Translations under genes and position numbers: made by a program | Assembly: GCA_017508345.1 (NCBI GenBank) | Contig: JAFVZD010000046.1 | Span: forward strand, 1-5,160 | Length of the DNA stretch: 5,160 nucleotides | Source: Clostridia bacterium | GTDB lineage: Bacteria; Bacillota_A; Clostridia; Christensenellales; UBA1242 | Direction of reading: 5' to 3' | In this document: positions 1 to 5,146 of the stretch, in pieces | Position numbering within the stretch: position 1 is the first letter of the stretch | Layout of the letters: every line of letters starts with the position of its first letter | The notes under the pieces: model-generated | Database searches by the model: none | What the model saw: only the letters and a program-made list of their open reading frames with translations | Told to the model about the DNA's origin: nothing

Positions 1-3000
1 AGCTACTGGATACAGATTGGTAGATGCTAATACAACATTCGTTGTTACCTCTCAGGGTACATACGACCTAAACAACACAACTCTAACAAAAGTTTGTGGC
101 GATATCCAAATCTCTGCAAATATAGAGGCTATTCCATACGCTATTGCATTCAGTGCAAATACAGGTGCTACCGTATCTGCTACAAAGAATAGTGCTGTAT
201 TCAATAGTAACGAAACAATCACTATCCAAGACGAGCTAATATTTATTATTGATGTAACTACTGGTTACAAAAACCCAGTACTCAATGTTACAGAGCCAGC
301 ATCTGGCTACACATTGACACTAGTAGAGGGTACTAATAATCAATACAAACTATCTGGCGTGTCCGCTAATATCACATTGGTGGCTAGTGCTACTGCTATT
401 GATTATGTTATCAACTTTGCAGCTGCTGGTGATGCAAAATACTCAATCACCGCTACCAGGGGTAGTGCAGAATTCACTACAGGTAGTACCGCTAATATTA
501 ATGAGACAATAGTATTCACTATTACACCTAGTACCGGTTACACTATCAAGGCAGTTTCTGCAGGAGAAAATTGCACACTCACCGCTAATGATAATGAATA
601 CACATTGACCAATGTATCTGCTGATATCACTCTAAGTGTTACCACAGAGGCTATCAGATATAGTCTTGTTTATTCCAAGAATAATGCCAACGCAACCGGC
701 GAAATGCAGAATTTATTTGTTATTGTATACGATGACGCAAATGACAAATTTGCAGAATGTGGTTACACACTAGCTGGTTACACATTTGCAGGTTGGAATA
801 CCCAGAGCGATGGCGAGGGTACAACTTATGCTGCAGGTGCTGATATCCCTAACTTGACTACCACTGGTGAGCAAATCGAATTGTTCGCTATCTGGACACC
901 TATTGAGTACACATTGGCTTATGACAAGAATAATGCCAACGCAACAGGTGACACAGCTAATGCTACTATCACATACGATGACGCAAACGACACATTCGCT
1001 ACATGTGGTTACACTCTCACTGGATACACATTCGCAGGTTGGAATACAGAGAGCAACGGCAATGGTACAACCTATGCAGTAGGTGACGCCATCCCTAACT
1101 TGACAACTACCGCAGATGACACTATTACTGTATACGCAATCTGGACACCTATTGAGTACACATTGACTTATGACAAGAATAATACTAACGCAACTGGTGT
1201 AATGGCTAATGCTAATATCACATACGATGATGCAAACGACACATTCGCAACATGTGGTTACGCTCTCGATGGATACACATTTGCAGGTTGGAATACCCAG
1301 AGCAACGGCAATGGTACAACTTATGCAGCAGGTGCCGCCATCCCTAACTTGACAACCACCGCAGGTGATACTGTTACTGTATACGCAATTTGGCAATTGG
1401 AGGAGTATGACATTACATACACTGCTCCTGCTGATGCAAAATACACAATCACTGCCCAAAAGAATGATGCAGACTTTACCCAAGGCACTGCCAACATCAC
1501 AGACACAATAGTATTCACTATTACCCCTAGTGCTGGTTACTCAATCAATGAGGTTTCTGCAGGAGAAAGTTGTACACTCACAGTTAGTGGTAATGAATAC
1601 ACATTGACCAATGTTTCAGCTGACATCACTCTAAATGTAGTGACACAGGCTAATACCAATACAAAGTATACTGTTGAATTCTACTTTGAGAATGATGAGT
1701 GGGTGGACGAGGCTACCAAGTACGCAACTGATGCTGCTAATAACCAAATCCTAGAGGGTACTACAGATACAGAGACTACTATCAGTGCCCAGACACAAAT
1801 TGTTATTGATAAATGTGCCGCTAATTACTCTGTAGTAGAGATCAAGCAAACCAACATAAATGGTGACGAGAGCGGAGTAGTAGAGGTTTACCTAGATATC
1901 AACCGCTACACCATCCAATTCACCGTTATTGATGCTGACCTAAGCAAACTCAACGCAAACTTTGAGTGGACAGACACACTAACATTAAAGCACAGTTCAG
2001 ACTACACATTGCCAGCATTGGAGACTACTCACTATACTTACGCATGGTACCTAAATGAGACTGAGCAAGATGGTTCAGCTACATTCCAGGCTACCGCTAA
2101 CGCAGAATACATCGCTGTATTTACCGCAAAAGCATACGATATCGCGATTTTCTCTAGCAACAACTCCAATGGTAAAATCCAGAACGATGTGAGCAATGTA
2201 GCAGGTGTTCCATACGGTACCAAGATTACCGCTATCGGCAATAACCTATACATTACCGGAAAGGACACTATCGTAGGTGTTCCTACAGAATCTACATCCG
2301 CTACCAAAGAATACCGTCTAATCAGATGGGTATACACTGGTTCTAACGGAGATAGGACAATCGATGACGCCAATGGCGTGACATTGGATTGTGTAGACGC
2401 TAGAATCACAGCAGTGTTTGATGAACGCTTGATAATTGTTGCAGATGGTACAACTGGACAGTTGGATCTGGATGACTGCAACGGCGTGCCTACCAACACA
2501 GCTGTAAAGTTTGACAAAGTAGAGAAGGACAAACTCAGCGAATTCCTAACTGCTCCAAAAGGTAAACGCGCTATCCAAGGCTACAACATCAACTTGTTTG
2601 TACTAGATGGCACCGTTATCACTAGCGAAAAAGTTTTGACCACTGGAGATATCGTAGTTAGTATCAATGCTCCAAAGGACGATGTTCTATTGGCCAAGGG
2701 CTTGAAAGTACTAATTCTTGATTCAGCTAACAATTCTGTAATCACTTGTGACGCGACTGTTACTGGTGACAAGATTGTGTTCACTACACCTTGCTTAGGT
2801 GAGATGCTACTAGTTGCTGATCAGAATGCTTCATTCCCATGGTGGATAATCCTCATCACTGTAGTAGTACTAGCTGCTATCGCAGTACTAGTTTGGTTCC
2901 TCGTTATCCGCAAGAAAAAAGCTTTTCAAGATGATGAACAACCAGCAGAGGACTACGACAGCGTACTAAATGGTTTGGCTGAGGACAAGAGGACTAAGGA

Positions 3001-3094
3001 CAATAAACTCACAAAAGATGCAGAGGACATCACCCAGACCAAAAAGTCAAAAAAAGATGACTCCGCTGACAAAAAAGCAAAAGATGCTAAATAA
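1..3094 (+). CDS. Large InlB-repeat surface protein with C-terminal membrane anchor (5' partial)
   Basis: The reading frame is open from base 2 and continues leftward, so the start lies outside the window; the TTG at 17 is only an internal codon. About 1030 residues are visible, numbered here from the codon at 2. Modules in order: the end of one repeat (1-44), A-type beta-repeats (45-133, 134-218), three 83-residue InlB/Listeria-Bacteroides B-repeats with GYTFAGWNT cores (219-467), another A repeat (468-550), a module opening KYTVEF and ending YLDINRY (555-636) like the linker domains of other Gram-positive repeat proteins, further beta-rich stretches (637-810), a pre-anchor domain containing DKIVFTTPCLGEMLLVAD (811-946), a 23-residue membrane helix from WWIILI (947-969), then RKKK and an acidic/lysine-rich tail. 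The topology implies a long extracellular stalk with the tail in the cytoplasm. No LPXTG, catalytic or enzymatic motif is visible. An adhesin or surface-scaffold role is inferred from the family, not shown. Confidence 0.93.
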   Translation, partial: ATGYRLVDANTTFVVTSQGTYDLNNTTLTKVCGDIQISANIEAIPYAIAFSANTGATVSATKNSAVFNSNETITIQDELIFIIDVTTGYKNPVLNVTEPASGYTLTLVEGTNNQYKLSGVSANITLVASATAIDYVINFAAAGDAKYSITATRGSAEFTTGSTANINETIVFTITPSTGYTIKAVSAGENCTLTANDNEYTLTNVSADITLSVTTEAIRYSLVYSKNNANATGEMQNLFVIVYDDANDKFAECGYTLAGYTFAGWNTQSDGEGTTYAAGADIPNLTTTGEQIELFAIWTPIEYTLAYDKNNANATGDTANATITYDDANDTFATCGYTLTGYTFAGWNTESNGNGTTYAVGDAIPNLTTTADDTITVYAIWTPIEYTLTYDKNNTNATGVMANANITYDDANDTFATCGYALDGYTFAGWNTQSNGNGTTYAAGAAIPNLTTTAGDTVTVYAIWQLEEYDITYTAPADAKYTITAQKNDADFTQGTANITDTIVFTITPSAGYSINEVSAGESCTLTVSGNEYTLTNVSADITLNVVTQANTNTKYTVEFYFENDEWVDEATKYATDAANNQILEGTTDTETTISAQTQIVIDKCAANYSVVEIKQTNINGDESGVVEVYLDINRYTIQFTVIDADLSKLNANFEWTDTLTLKHSSDYTLPALETTHYTYAWYLNETEQDGSATFQATANAEYIAVFTAKAYDIAIFSSNNSNGKIQNDVSNVAGVPYGTKITAIGNNLYITGKDTIVGVPTESTSATKEYRLIRWVYTGSNGDRTIDDANGVTLDCVDARITAVFDERLIIVADGTTGQLDLDDCNGVPTNTAVKFDKVEKDKLSEFLTAPKGKRAIQGYNINLFVLDGTVITSEKVLTTGDIVVSINAPKDDVLLAKGLKVLILDSANNSVITCDATVTGDKIVFTTPCLGEMLLVADQNASFPWWIILITVVVLAAIAVLVWFLVIRKKKAFQDDEQPAEDYDSVLNGLAEDKRTKDNKLTKDAEDITQTKKSKKDDSADKKAKDAK
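134..400 (+). repeat. A-type beta-repeat 1 (divergent InlB-like), 89 residues
   Basis: This block opens PYAIAF and closes GVSANITLVASATAI. It matches the layout of the two better-conserved A repeats (YxIxF opening, ITI/IVF strand, GY turn, NVSADITL-like ending) but is the most divergent copy, with a longer central part. The residues before it (CGDIQISANIEAIP) look like the end of yet another copy, so the array probably continues upstream. The nearest family is the divergent InlB B-repeat group; that assignment is by eye. Confidence 0.55.
401..655 (+). repeat. A-type beta-repeat 2, 85 residues
   Basis: Runs from DYVINF to TTEAI. It carries the landmarks DAKY, IVFTITPS, GYTI, VSAGENCTLT and NEYTLTNVSADITL, which return almost unchanged in the copy at 1403-1651 (about two thirds identical by hand alignment with one gap). 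The two copies directly flank the triple B-repeat array. Confidence 0.8.
656..1402 (+). repeat. Three tandem 83-residue InlB-type B-repeats (Flg_new / Listeria-Bacteroides repeat)
   Basis: Units are 656-904, 905-1153 and 1154-1402, each exactly 249 bases. Each opens [RE]Y[ST]L, has YDDAND, then CGY, the family core GYTFAGWNT, a GxGTTYAxG turn, IPNLTTT and a closing AIW. Units 2 and 3 differ at 15 of 83 residues; unit 1 is more diverged. These match the known InlB B-repeat (beta-grasp-like, extracellular stalk repeats of Gram-positive and Bacteroides surface proteins). Each unit has one Cys just before the GY of its core region. The high DNA identity makes copy-number change by recombination likely. 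Confidence 0.9.
1403..1651 (+). repeat. A-type beta-repeat 3, 83 residues
   Basis: Runs from EYDITY to VVTQA and is the closest relative of the 401-655 repeat, sharing DAKY, TIVFTITPS, VSAGE-CTLT and NEYTLTNVSADITL. It lies immediately after the last B-repeat with no linker. It reads as the right-hand member of an A-B-B-B-A arrangement. Confidence 0.8.
2840..2908 (+). other. C-terminal transmembrane anchor segment
   Basis: Twenty-three mostly aliphatic residues begin WWIILITVVV and end WFLVI, followed at once by RKKK, a positive-inside stop-transfer signal. The following 61 residues are highly charged (many D, E, K) and should be cytoplasmic. No sortase motif (LPXTG or close variant) precedes it, so retention is by the membrane helix rather than by covalent attachment to the wall. 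Confidence 0.85.
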
Positions 3095-3107
3095 ACTTCG
3101 CTAATAT

Positions 3108-3146
3108 AAATACAAGTGTGTTTGTACCACACTTGTATTTTTTTTT
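3108..3146 (+). terminator. Rho-independent terminator of the large surface protein gene
   Basis: A perfect 13-bp stem (AAATACAAGTGTG, 3108-3120, pairing with 3128-3140) closes a 7-base loop and is followed by an unbroken T run to 3146. It begins 13 bases after the TAA stop. The stem is A/T-ended, so it may also work partly on the other strand, but no gene converges on it here. Confidence 0.93.
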
Positions 3147-3296
3147 GCCTCTATCAATTATGCACCAAAATTTCCCGTTCTTTTTACCTTTACCACTTTT
3201 TCCCCATGCTTTTTTCCATAATATCCGTTTTTGTGCCACTTTTTGGGTAAATTCTACTATTTTTTTCATAAATTTCAAAAACTTGCTTAAAATAAG
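3147..3296 (+). other. T-rich intergenic stretch without a gene
   Basis: This stretch is strongly pyrimidine-rich on the + strand (many T runs of 5-7). I see no plausible coding region in it. A lysine-rich reading frame on the - strand exists only because of the A-rich complement. The stretch separates the terminator of the large gene from the promoter at 3297. Confidence 0.6.
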
Positions 3297-3325
3297 TTGT
3301 GATATTTTAATTTTTTTGCTACAAT
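3297..3325 (+). promoter_or_regulatory. Sigma-A-type promoter of the first small paralogue
   Basis: The -35 is TTGTGA (3297-3302), followed by a 17-base spacer and the -10 TACAAT (3320-3325), with an extended TG one base upstream of the -10 (TTTGC before TACAAT). The predicted transcription start is near 3332, giving an unusually long leader of about 130 bases. The spacer includes a run of seven T (3311-3317). The design matches the promoters at 4223 and 5003. Confidence 0.8.
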
Positions 3326-3356
3326 ATTATAACTTATGGCAAATTCTGTTCGTGAG

Positions 3357-3430
3357 TTTACATTTTTTAGAGTTTTTTGACAAAAACCGGTCGGGTAGTG
3401 GTAATGTGCGTTCATCATCTCTCGCACATT
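3357..3430 (+). promoter_or_regulatory. Conserved structured mRNA leader, copy 1
   Basis: This is homologous to the leader at 5050-5128. In order it has TTTACA and AGAG, an A/T hairpin (GTTTTT 3372-3377 with AAAAAC 3382-3387), the box CGGGTA (3392-3397), then a perfect 8-bp stem (AATGTGCG 3403-3410 with CGCACATT 3423-3430) closing a 12-base loop that starts TTCATCATCT. In the other copy the loop keeps its length and first ten bases (one R difference) while the stem sequence is entirely different but still paired. It lies between promoter and ribosome site, so a cis-acting riboregulator is likely; I do not recognise a known riboswitch class. Confidence 0.7.
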
Positions 3431-3448
3431 CATGGGAAAGTACAAAAA

Positions 3449-3454
3449 AAGGAG
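3449..3454 (+). promoter_or_regulatory. Ribosome binding site fixing the start at 3461
   Basis: AAGGAG lies six bases before the ATG at 3461. The same six-base spacing occurs at 4275 and 5147. It excludes the in-frame TTG at 3377, which would lie inside the leader hairpin and lacks such a site. Confidence 0.9.
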
Positions 3455-3460
3455 TTAATT

Positions 3461-4066
3461 ATGGATACCAAACGCAAATTAATCATATCACTCGCTTCTG
3501 TGGGTGTTGTGGCAATAGTGGCTATCGTATCATTGGTTATCGTTCTTGCGGCTTTTACTACCACCATTAATAACCAATTTAGCGTTAGTTATACCGCAAA
3601 TGGTGTGGCTTGTACTATTACCGCAGAGTACCGTGTGGCTAATGTTGGTGAAACCAATGCTGGTAGTTACACCAATTTAGGTTCTGTTACTTTTGGTGGT
3701 AAAGAAACAGGTGATGCTGCTACCAAGACTATTACCCAACTTAGTCAGCAAACAATCTCAAAGGATCAATACTTTGTAATCCGTTATAAGATTGCTAATA
3801 CCGCTACTAATAGTGTACCTATGACACTTAGCCTAGGTAATAGTACATCTACTACTAGTACAAACTGTACTATCAAGTACGCTTATTCTACTAGTGATAT
3901 TTCTACCAACCTCGCTACTAACGGAAGTAGCTTCTCTACATCACTTAGTGGCAAATCTATCGCAAAGAATGTTACAGGATATGCATTCATTCTTATCCAA
4001 GTGACTAACTTTGATGTAGATGCTGCTTATAGTGGTACTGTAAACTGGACACTGGCTGCCTCTTAG
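3461..4066 (+). CDS. Exported or membrane-anchored small surface protein, paralogue 1 (201 aa, unknown family)
   Basis: The start is ATG 3461, set by AAGGAG six bases upstream. Residues 1-6 are charged (MDTKRK), and about 7-32 form one long hydrophobic segment ending VLAAF. That is either a signal peptide (possible V-L-A cleavage) or a signal anchor. The remaining 170 residues are Ser/Thr/Asn-rich and beta-prone: FSVSYTANGV at 40-49, TITAEYR to 58, a central YFVIRYKIANT strand, and a C-terminal NFDVDAAYSGTVNWTL. Two Cys could form a disulfide outside the cell. The N-terminal 58 residues are about 57% identical, without gaps, to the next gene. It is transcribed alone, with its own promoter, long structured leader and terminator. 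I do not recognise the family. The AAF end of the hydrophobic region and the late D-A-x-Y-x-G motif recall TasA/camelysin jelly-roll fibre proteins, but this is weak. No type IV pilin GFxxxE motif is present. Confidence 0.88.
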   Translation: MDTKRKLIISLASVGVVAIVAIVSLVIVLAAFTTTINNQFSVSYTANGVACTITAEYRVANVGETNAGSYTNLGSVTFGGKETGDAATKTITQLSQQTISKDQYFVIRYKIANTATNSVPMTLSLGNSTSTTSTNCTIKYAYSTSDISTNLATNGSSFSTSLSGKSIAKNVTGYAFILIQVTNFDVDAAYSGTVNWTLAAS

Positions 4067-4083
4067 TACAATCTAACATAATT

Positions 4084-4126
4084 CACCCACGCAACACCCA
4101 GAGATGATTTGTGCGGGTGTTTTTTT
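4084..4126 (+). terminator. Rho-independent terminator of paralogue 1, with loop complementary to the leader loop
   Basis: CACCCACGCAA (4084-4094) pairs with TTGTGCGGGTG (4109-4119) with one mismatch and one G-U, followed by seven T. An alternative fold, ACACCC (4094-4099) with GGGTGT (4115-4120), is also possible. In both folds AGAGATGAT (4100-4108) stays in the loop. That nonamer is the exact reverse complement of 3414-3422 in the loop of this gene's own leader. Confidence 0.85.
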
Positions 4127-4222
4127 ATTTCAATTTTTACCCCAATTGTGGCGTTTTGTGTCTGTAATTGCAATTTTTATAAAATTTTTTGTAAATTTTT
4201 TCATTCAATACCGCTTTTTTGT
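4127..4222 (+). other. AT-rich intergenic stretch with short palindrome
   Basis: No gene is seen here. The stretch contains a 13-base direct repeat also found at 4986-4998, a perfect 10-base palindrome AATTGCAATT (4166-4175), and T/A runs just upstream of the promoter at 4223 that could act as an UP-like element. An operator function for the palindrome is possible but there is no second site to support it. Confidence 0.4.
4135..4147 (+). repeat. 13-base intergenic direct repeat, copy 1
   Basis: TTTTACCCCAATT is identical to 4986-4998. Copy 1 lies 75 bases before the -35 of the middle gene, while copy 2 lies only four bases before the -35 of the third unit. The spacing is not conserved, so this may be residual homology from duplication of the gene units rather than a binding site. 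Confidence 0.5.
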
Positions 4223-4251
4223 TTGTCAAATTCACTTTTATTTGATATACT
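4223..4251 (+). promoter_or_regulatory. Sigma-A-type promoter of the second small paralogue
   Basis: TTGTCA (4223-4228), a 17-base spacer and TATACT (4246-4251), with an extended TG (TTTGA before the -10). It sits in GTTTGTCAAA (4221-4230), a 10-base string identical at 5001-5010. Predicted initiation near 4258 leaves only about 29 bases of leader, so this unit has no room for the structured leader of its neighbours. Confidence 0.87.
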
Positions 4252-4274
4252 AAACTAAAATATTTCTAATTTTC

Positions 4275-4280
4275 AGGAGA
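4275..4280 (+). promoter_or_regulatory. Ribosome binding site fixing the start at 4287
   Basis: AGGAGA lies six bases before ATG 4287. It argues against the in-frame TTG at 4281, which directly abuts the site. The resulting N-terminus METSKK aligns residue for residue with MDTKRK of the preceding paralogue. Confidence 0.9.
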
Positions 4281-4286
4281 TTGCCA

Positions 4287-4907
4287 ATGGAAACAAGCAA
4301 AAAACTCACCATATCCATTACCGCAGTGGCTGTGCTTGCACTGGTAGCTATCGTGTCACTAGTAGTTGTACTAGCAGCATTCAATGTTACCGCCACATCC
4401 AACTTCAGGATTACATATACCGCAGAGGGTGTAGAGGCCACAGTCACCGCTCAATACCGTACCGCCAGCAATACGGATGGAATAGGTAATTACACCATTA
4501 TCCAGTCCAGCGACAACAAGAATAGTATCACTTTTGATAGACAGGCTAGCGGTAGTGCTACTACACAGAGCTTCAAGGCAATTAACAATGTCACAATCTC
4601 CAAAACTCAGTTCTTTGTAGTTAATTACATTATCACCAATACATCTAGCACTACAGATTTTGAAATCGAATTAACCCTACCGGGTAGCCCAAATAACTTC
4701 GCTAGGTCATACTTCTGCTTGGTTGATAGTAATGTTGACCCTACCGCCAAGGCTTTTGCTAACATCAGTGGCGGAACAGAGTCATTCACACCTATCACAT
4801 TGCAACACGGCAAAACCGCCTATGTTTATGTAATGTTCTCTATTGTTAATACCGATACCGATGCAAACTTTACAGGTACATCCACTTGGACATTGTCAAA
4901 AGAATAA
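4287..4907 (+). CDS. Exported or membrane-anchored small surface protein, paralogue 2 (206 aa, unknown family)
   Basis: ATG 4287 follows AGGAGA at six bases. The protein has a basic start (METSKK), a hydrophobic segment at about 7-32 ending VVVLAAF, then NFRITYTAEGV and ATVTAQYRTA, which match the first paralogue without gaps. The middle is more diverged, but ISKTQFFVVNYIITNTSS corresponds to the central strand of paralogue 1, and the end NTDTDANFTGTSTWTL matches its C-terminal block. A single Cys lies in SYFCLVD, unlike the two in paralogue 1. The conserved ends and variable middle suggest a shared export and assembly scaffold with a changing exposed face; this is inference. The gene has its own promoter and terminator and a short, unstructured leader. 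The family is not recognised; a TasA/camelysin-like jelly roll is a guess. Confidence 0.88.
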   Translation: METSKKLTISITAVAVLALVAIVSLVVVLAAFNVTATSNFRITYTAEGVEATVTAQYRTASNTDGIGNYTIIQSSDNKNSITFDRQASGSATTQSFKAINNVTISKTQFFVVNYIITNTSSTTDFEIELTLPGSPNNFARSYFCLVDSNVDPTAKAFANISGGTESFTPITLQHGKTAYVYVMFSIVNTDTDANFTGTSTWTLSKE

Positions 4908-4917
4908 CAAACAAATC

Positions 4918-4950
4918 ACGCATTGCTCCCCATAGAGTAGTGCGTTTTTT
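4918..4950 (+). terminator. Rho-independent terminator of paralogue 2
   Basis: ACGCATTGCTC (4918-4928) pairs with GAGTAGTGCGT (4935-4945), an 11-bp stem with two G-U pairs, a 6-base loop (CCCATA) and a T tract. It starts ten bases after the TAA. Its small loop has no complement to the leader loops, in contrast to the terminator at 4084. Confidence 0.9.
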
Positions 4951-4985
4951 ATCTTTTTTGAGTAAACATTTTAAAATTTTTTAAC

Positions 4986-4998
4986 TTTTACCCCAATT
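4986..4998 (+). repeat. 13-base intergenic direct repeat, copy 2
   Basis: Identical to 4135-4147; ends four bases upstream of the -35 at 5003. Confidence 0.5.
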
Positions 4999-5002
4999 TC
5001 GT

Positions 5003-5031
5003 TTGTCAAAACGCAGATTATTTGCTATATT
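5003..5031 (+). promoter_or_regulatory. Sigma-A-type promoter of a third unit running off the window
   Basis: TTGTCA (5003-5008), a 17-base spacer, TATATT (5026-5031), and an extended TG (TTTGC before the -10). It shares GTTTGTCAAA and ATTTGnTATA with the promoter at 4223. Predicted start is near 5038. A small TAATC/GATTA inverted repeat (5036-5052) would lie at the 5' end of the transcript. Confidence 0.87.
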
Positions 5032-5049
5032 ATAGTAATCATTATTTGA

Positions 5050-5128
5050 TTACACCATTTTGAGACTTTTGTGGTTTACCAAAAGTTCGGGTAAGGGATA
5101 GTTATACACATTCGTCATCTAGTGTGTA
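5050..5128 (+). promoter_or_regulatory. Conserved structured mRNA leader, copy 2
   Basis: Aligned with 3357-3430: TTACA and GAGA, a perfect 7-bp hairpin (ACTTTTG 5065-5071 with CAAAAGT 5080-5086), CGGGTA (5088-5093), and a 6-bp stem (TACACA 5105-5110 with TGTGTA 5123-5128) closing a 12-base loop that starts TTCGTCATCT. Stem sequences differ from copy 1 but stay paired, whereas the box and loop are kept. The interval from CGGGTA to the loop is 17 bases here against 13 in copy 1. Confidence 0.7.
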
Positions 5129-5146
5129 GCTGAGGGTTAATAAAAT

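Noticed and set aside
656..1402. CRISPR-like or DNA-level repeat array
   Set aside because: The 249-base period is in frame and fully explained by 83-residue protein repeats.
770..1483. Long - strand frame of 237 codons opposite the B-repeats
   Set aside because: Antisense shadow of the repeated coding sequence: Cys/Ile/Val-rich, periodic with the + strand repeats, and no ribosome site.
3087..3278. Lysine-rich 63-codon frame on the - strand
   Set aside because: It is produced by T-rich intergenic DNA, overlaps the terminator and stop region of the large gene, and lacks a ribosome site.
3336..3380. Fourteen-codon upstream frame (ATG 3336, TGA 3378) in the leader of paralogue 1, ending in the first hairpin loop
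   Set aside because: No ribosome site, the ATG would lie only a few bases from the predicted transcript start, and the homologous leader at 5050 has no equivalent ATG frame.
3377..3405. Second promoter: perfect TTGACA (3377-3382) with GGTAAT 17 bases later
   Set aside because: The -10 lacks the key A at position 2, and the TTGACA is accounted for by the A/T hairpin of the leader. The homologous leader copy has no TTGACA here.
3392..3430. T-box antiterminator, suggested by GGGTA-GTGGTA and TTCRTC
   Set aside because: The TGG bulge is absent in the second copy, there is no specifier stem or following attenuator terminator, and the downstream genes are not amino-acid related.
3118..3570. + strand frame running from the terminator into paralogue 1
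   Set aside because: Starts inside the terminator hairpin and overlaps a well-supported gene in another frame; no ribosome site.
3461..4907. Type IV pilin identity for the small paralogues
   Set aside because: No GFxxxE or similar prepilin peptidase motif, and the hydrophobic segment has no Glu at position 5.
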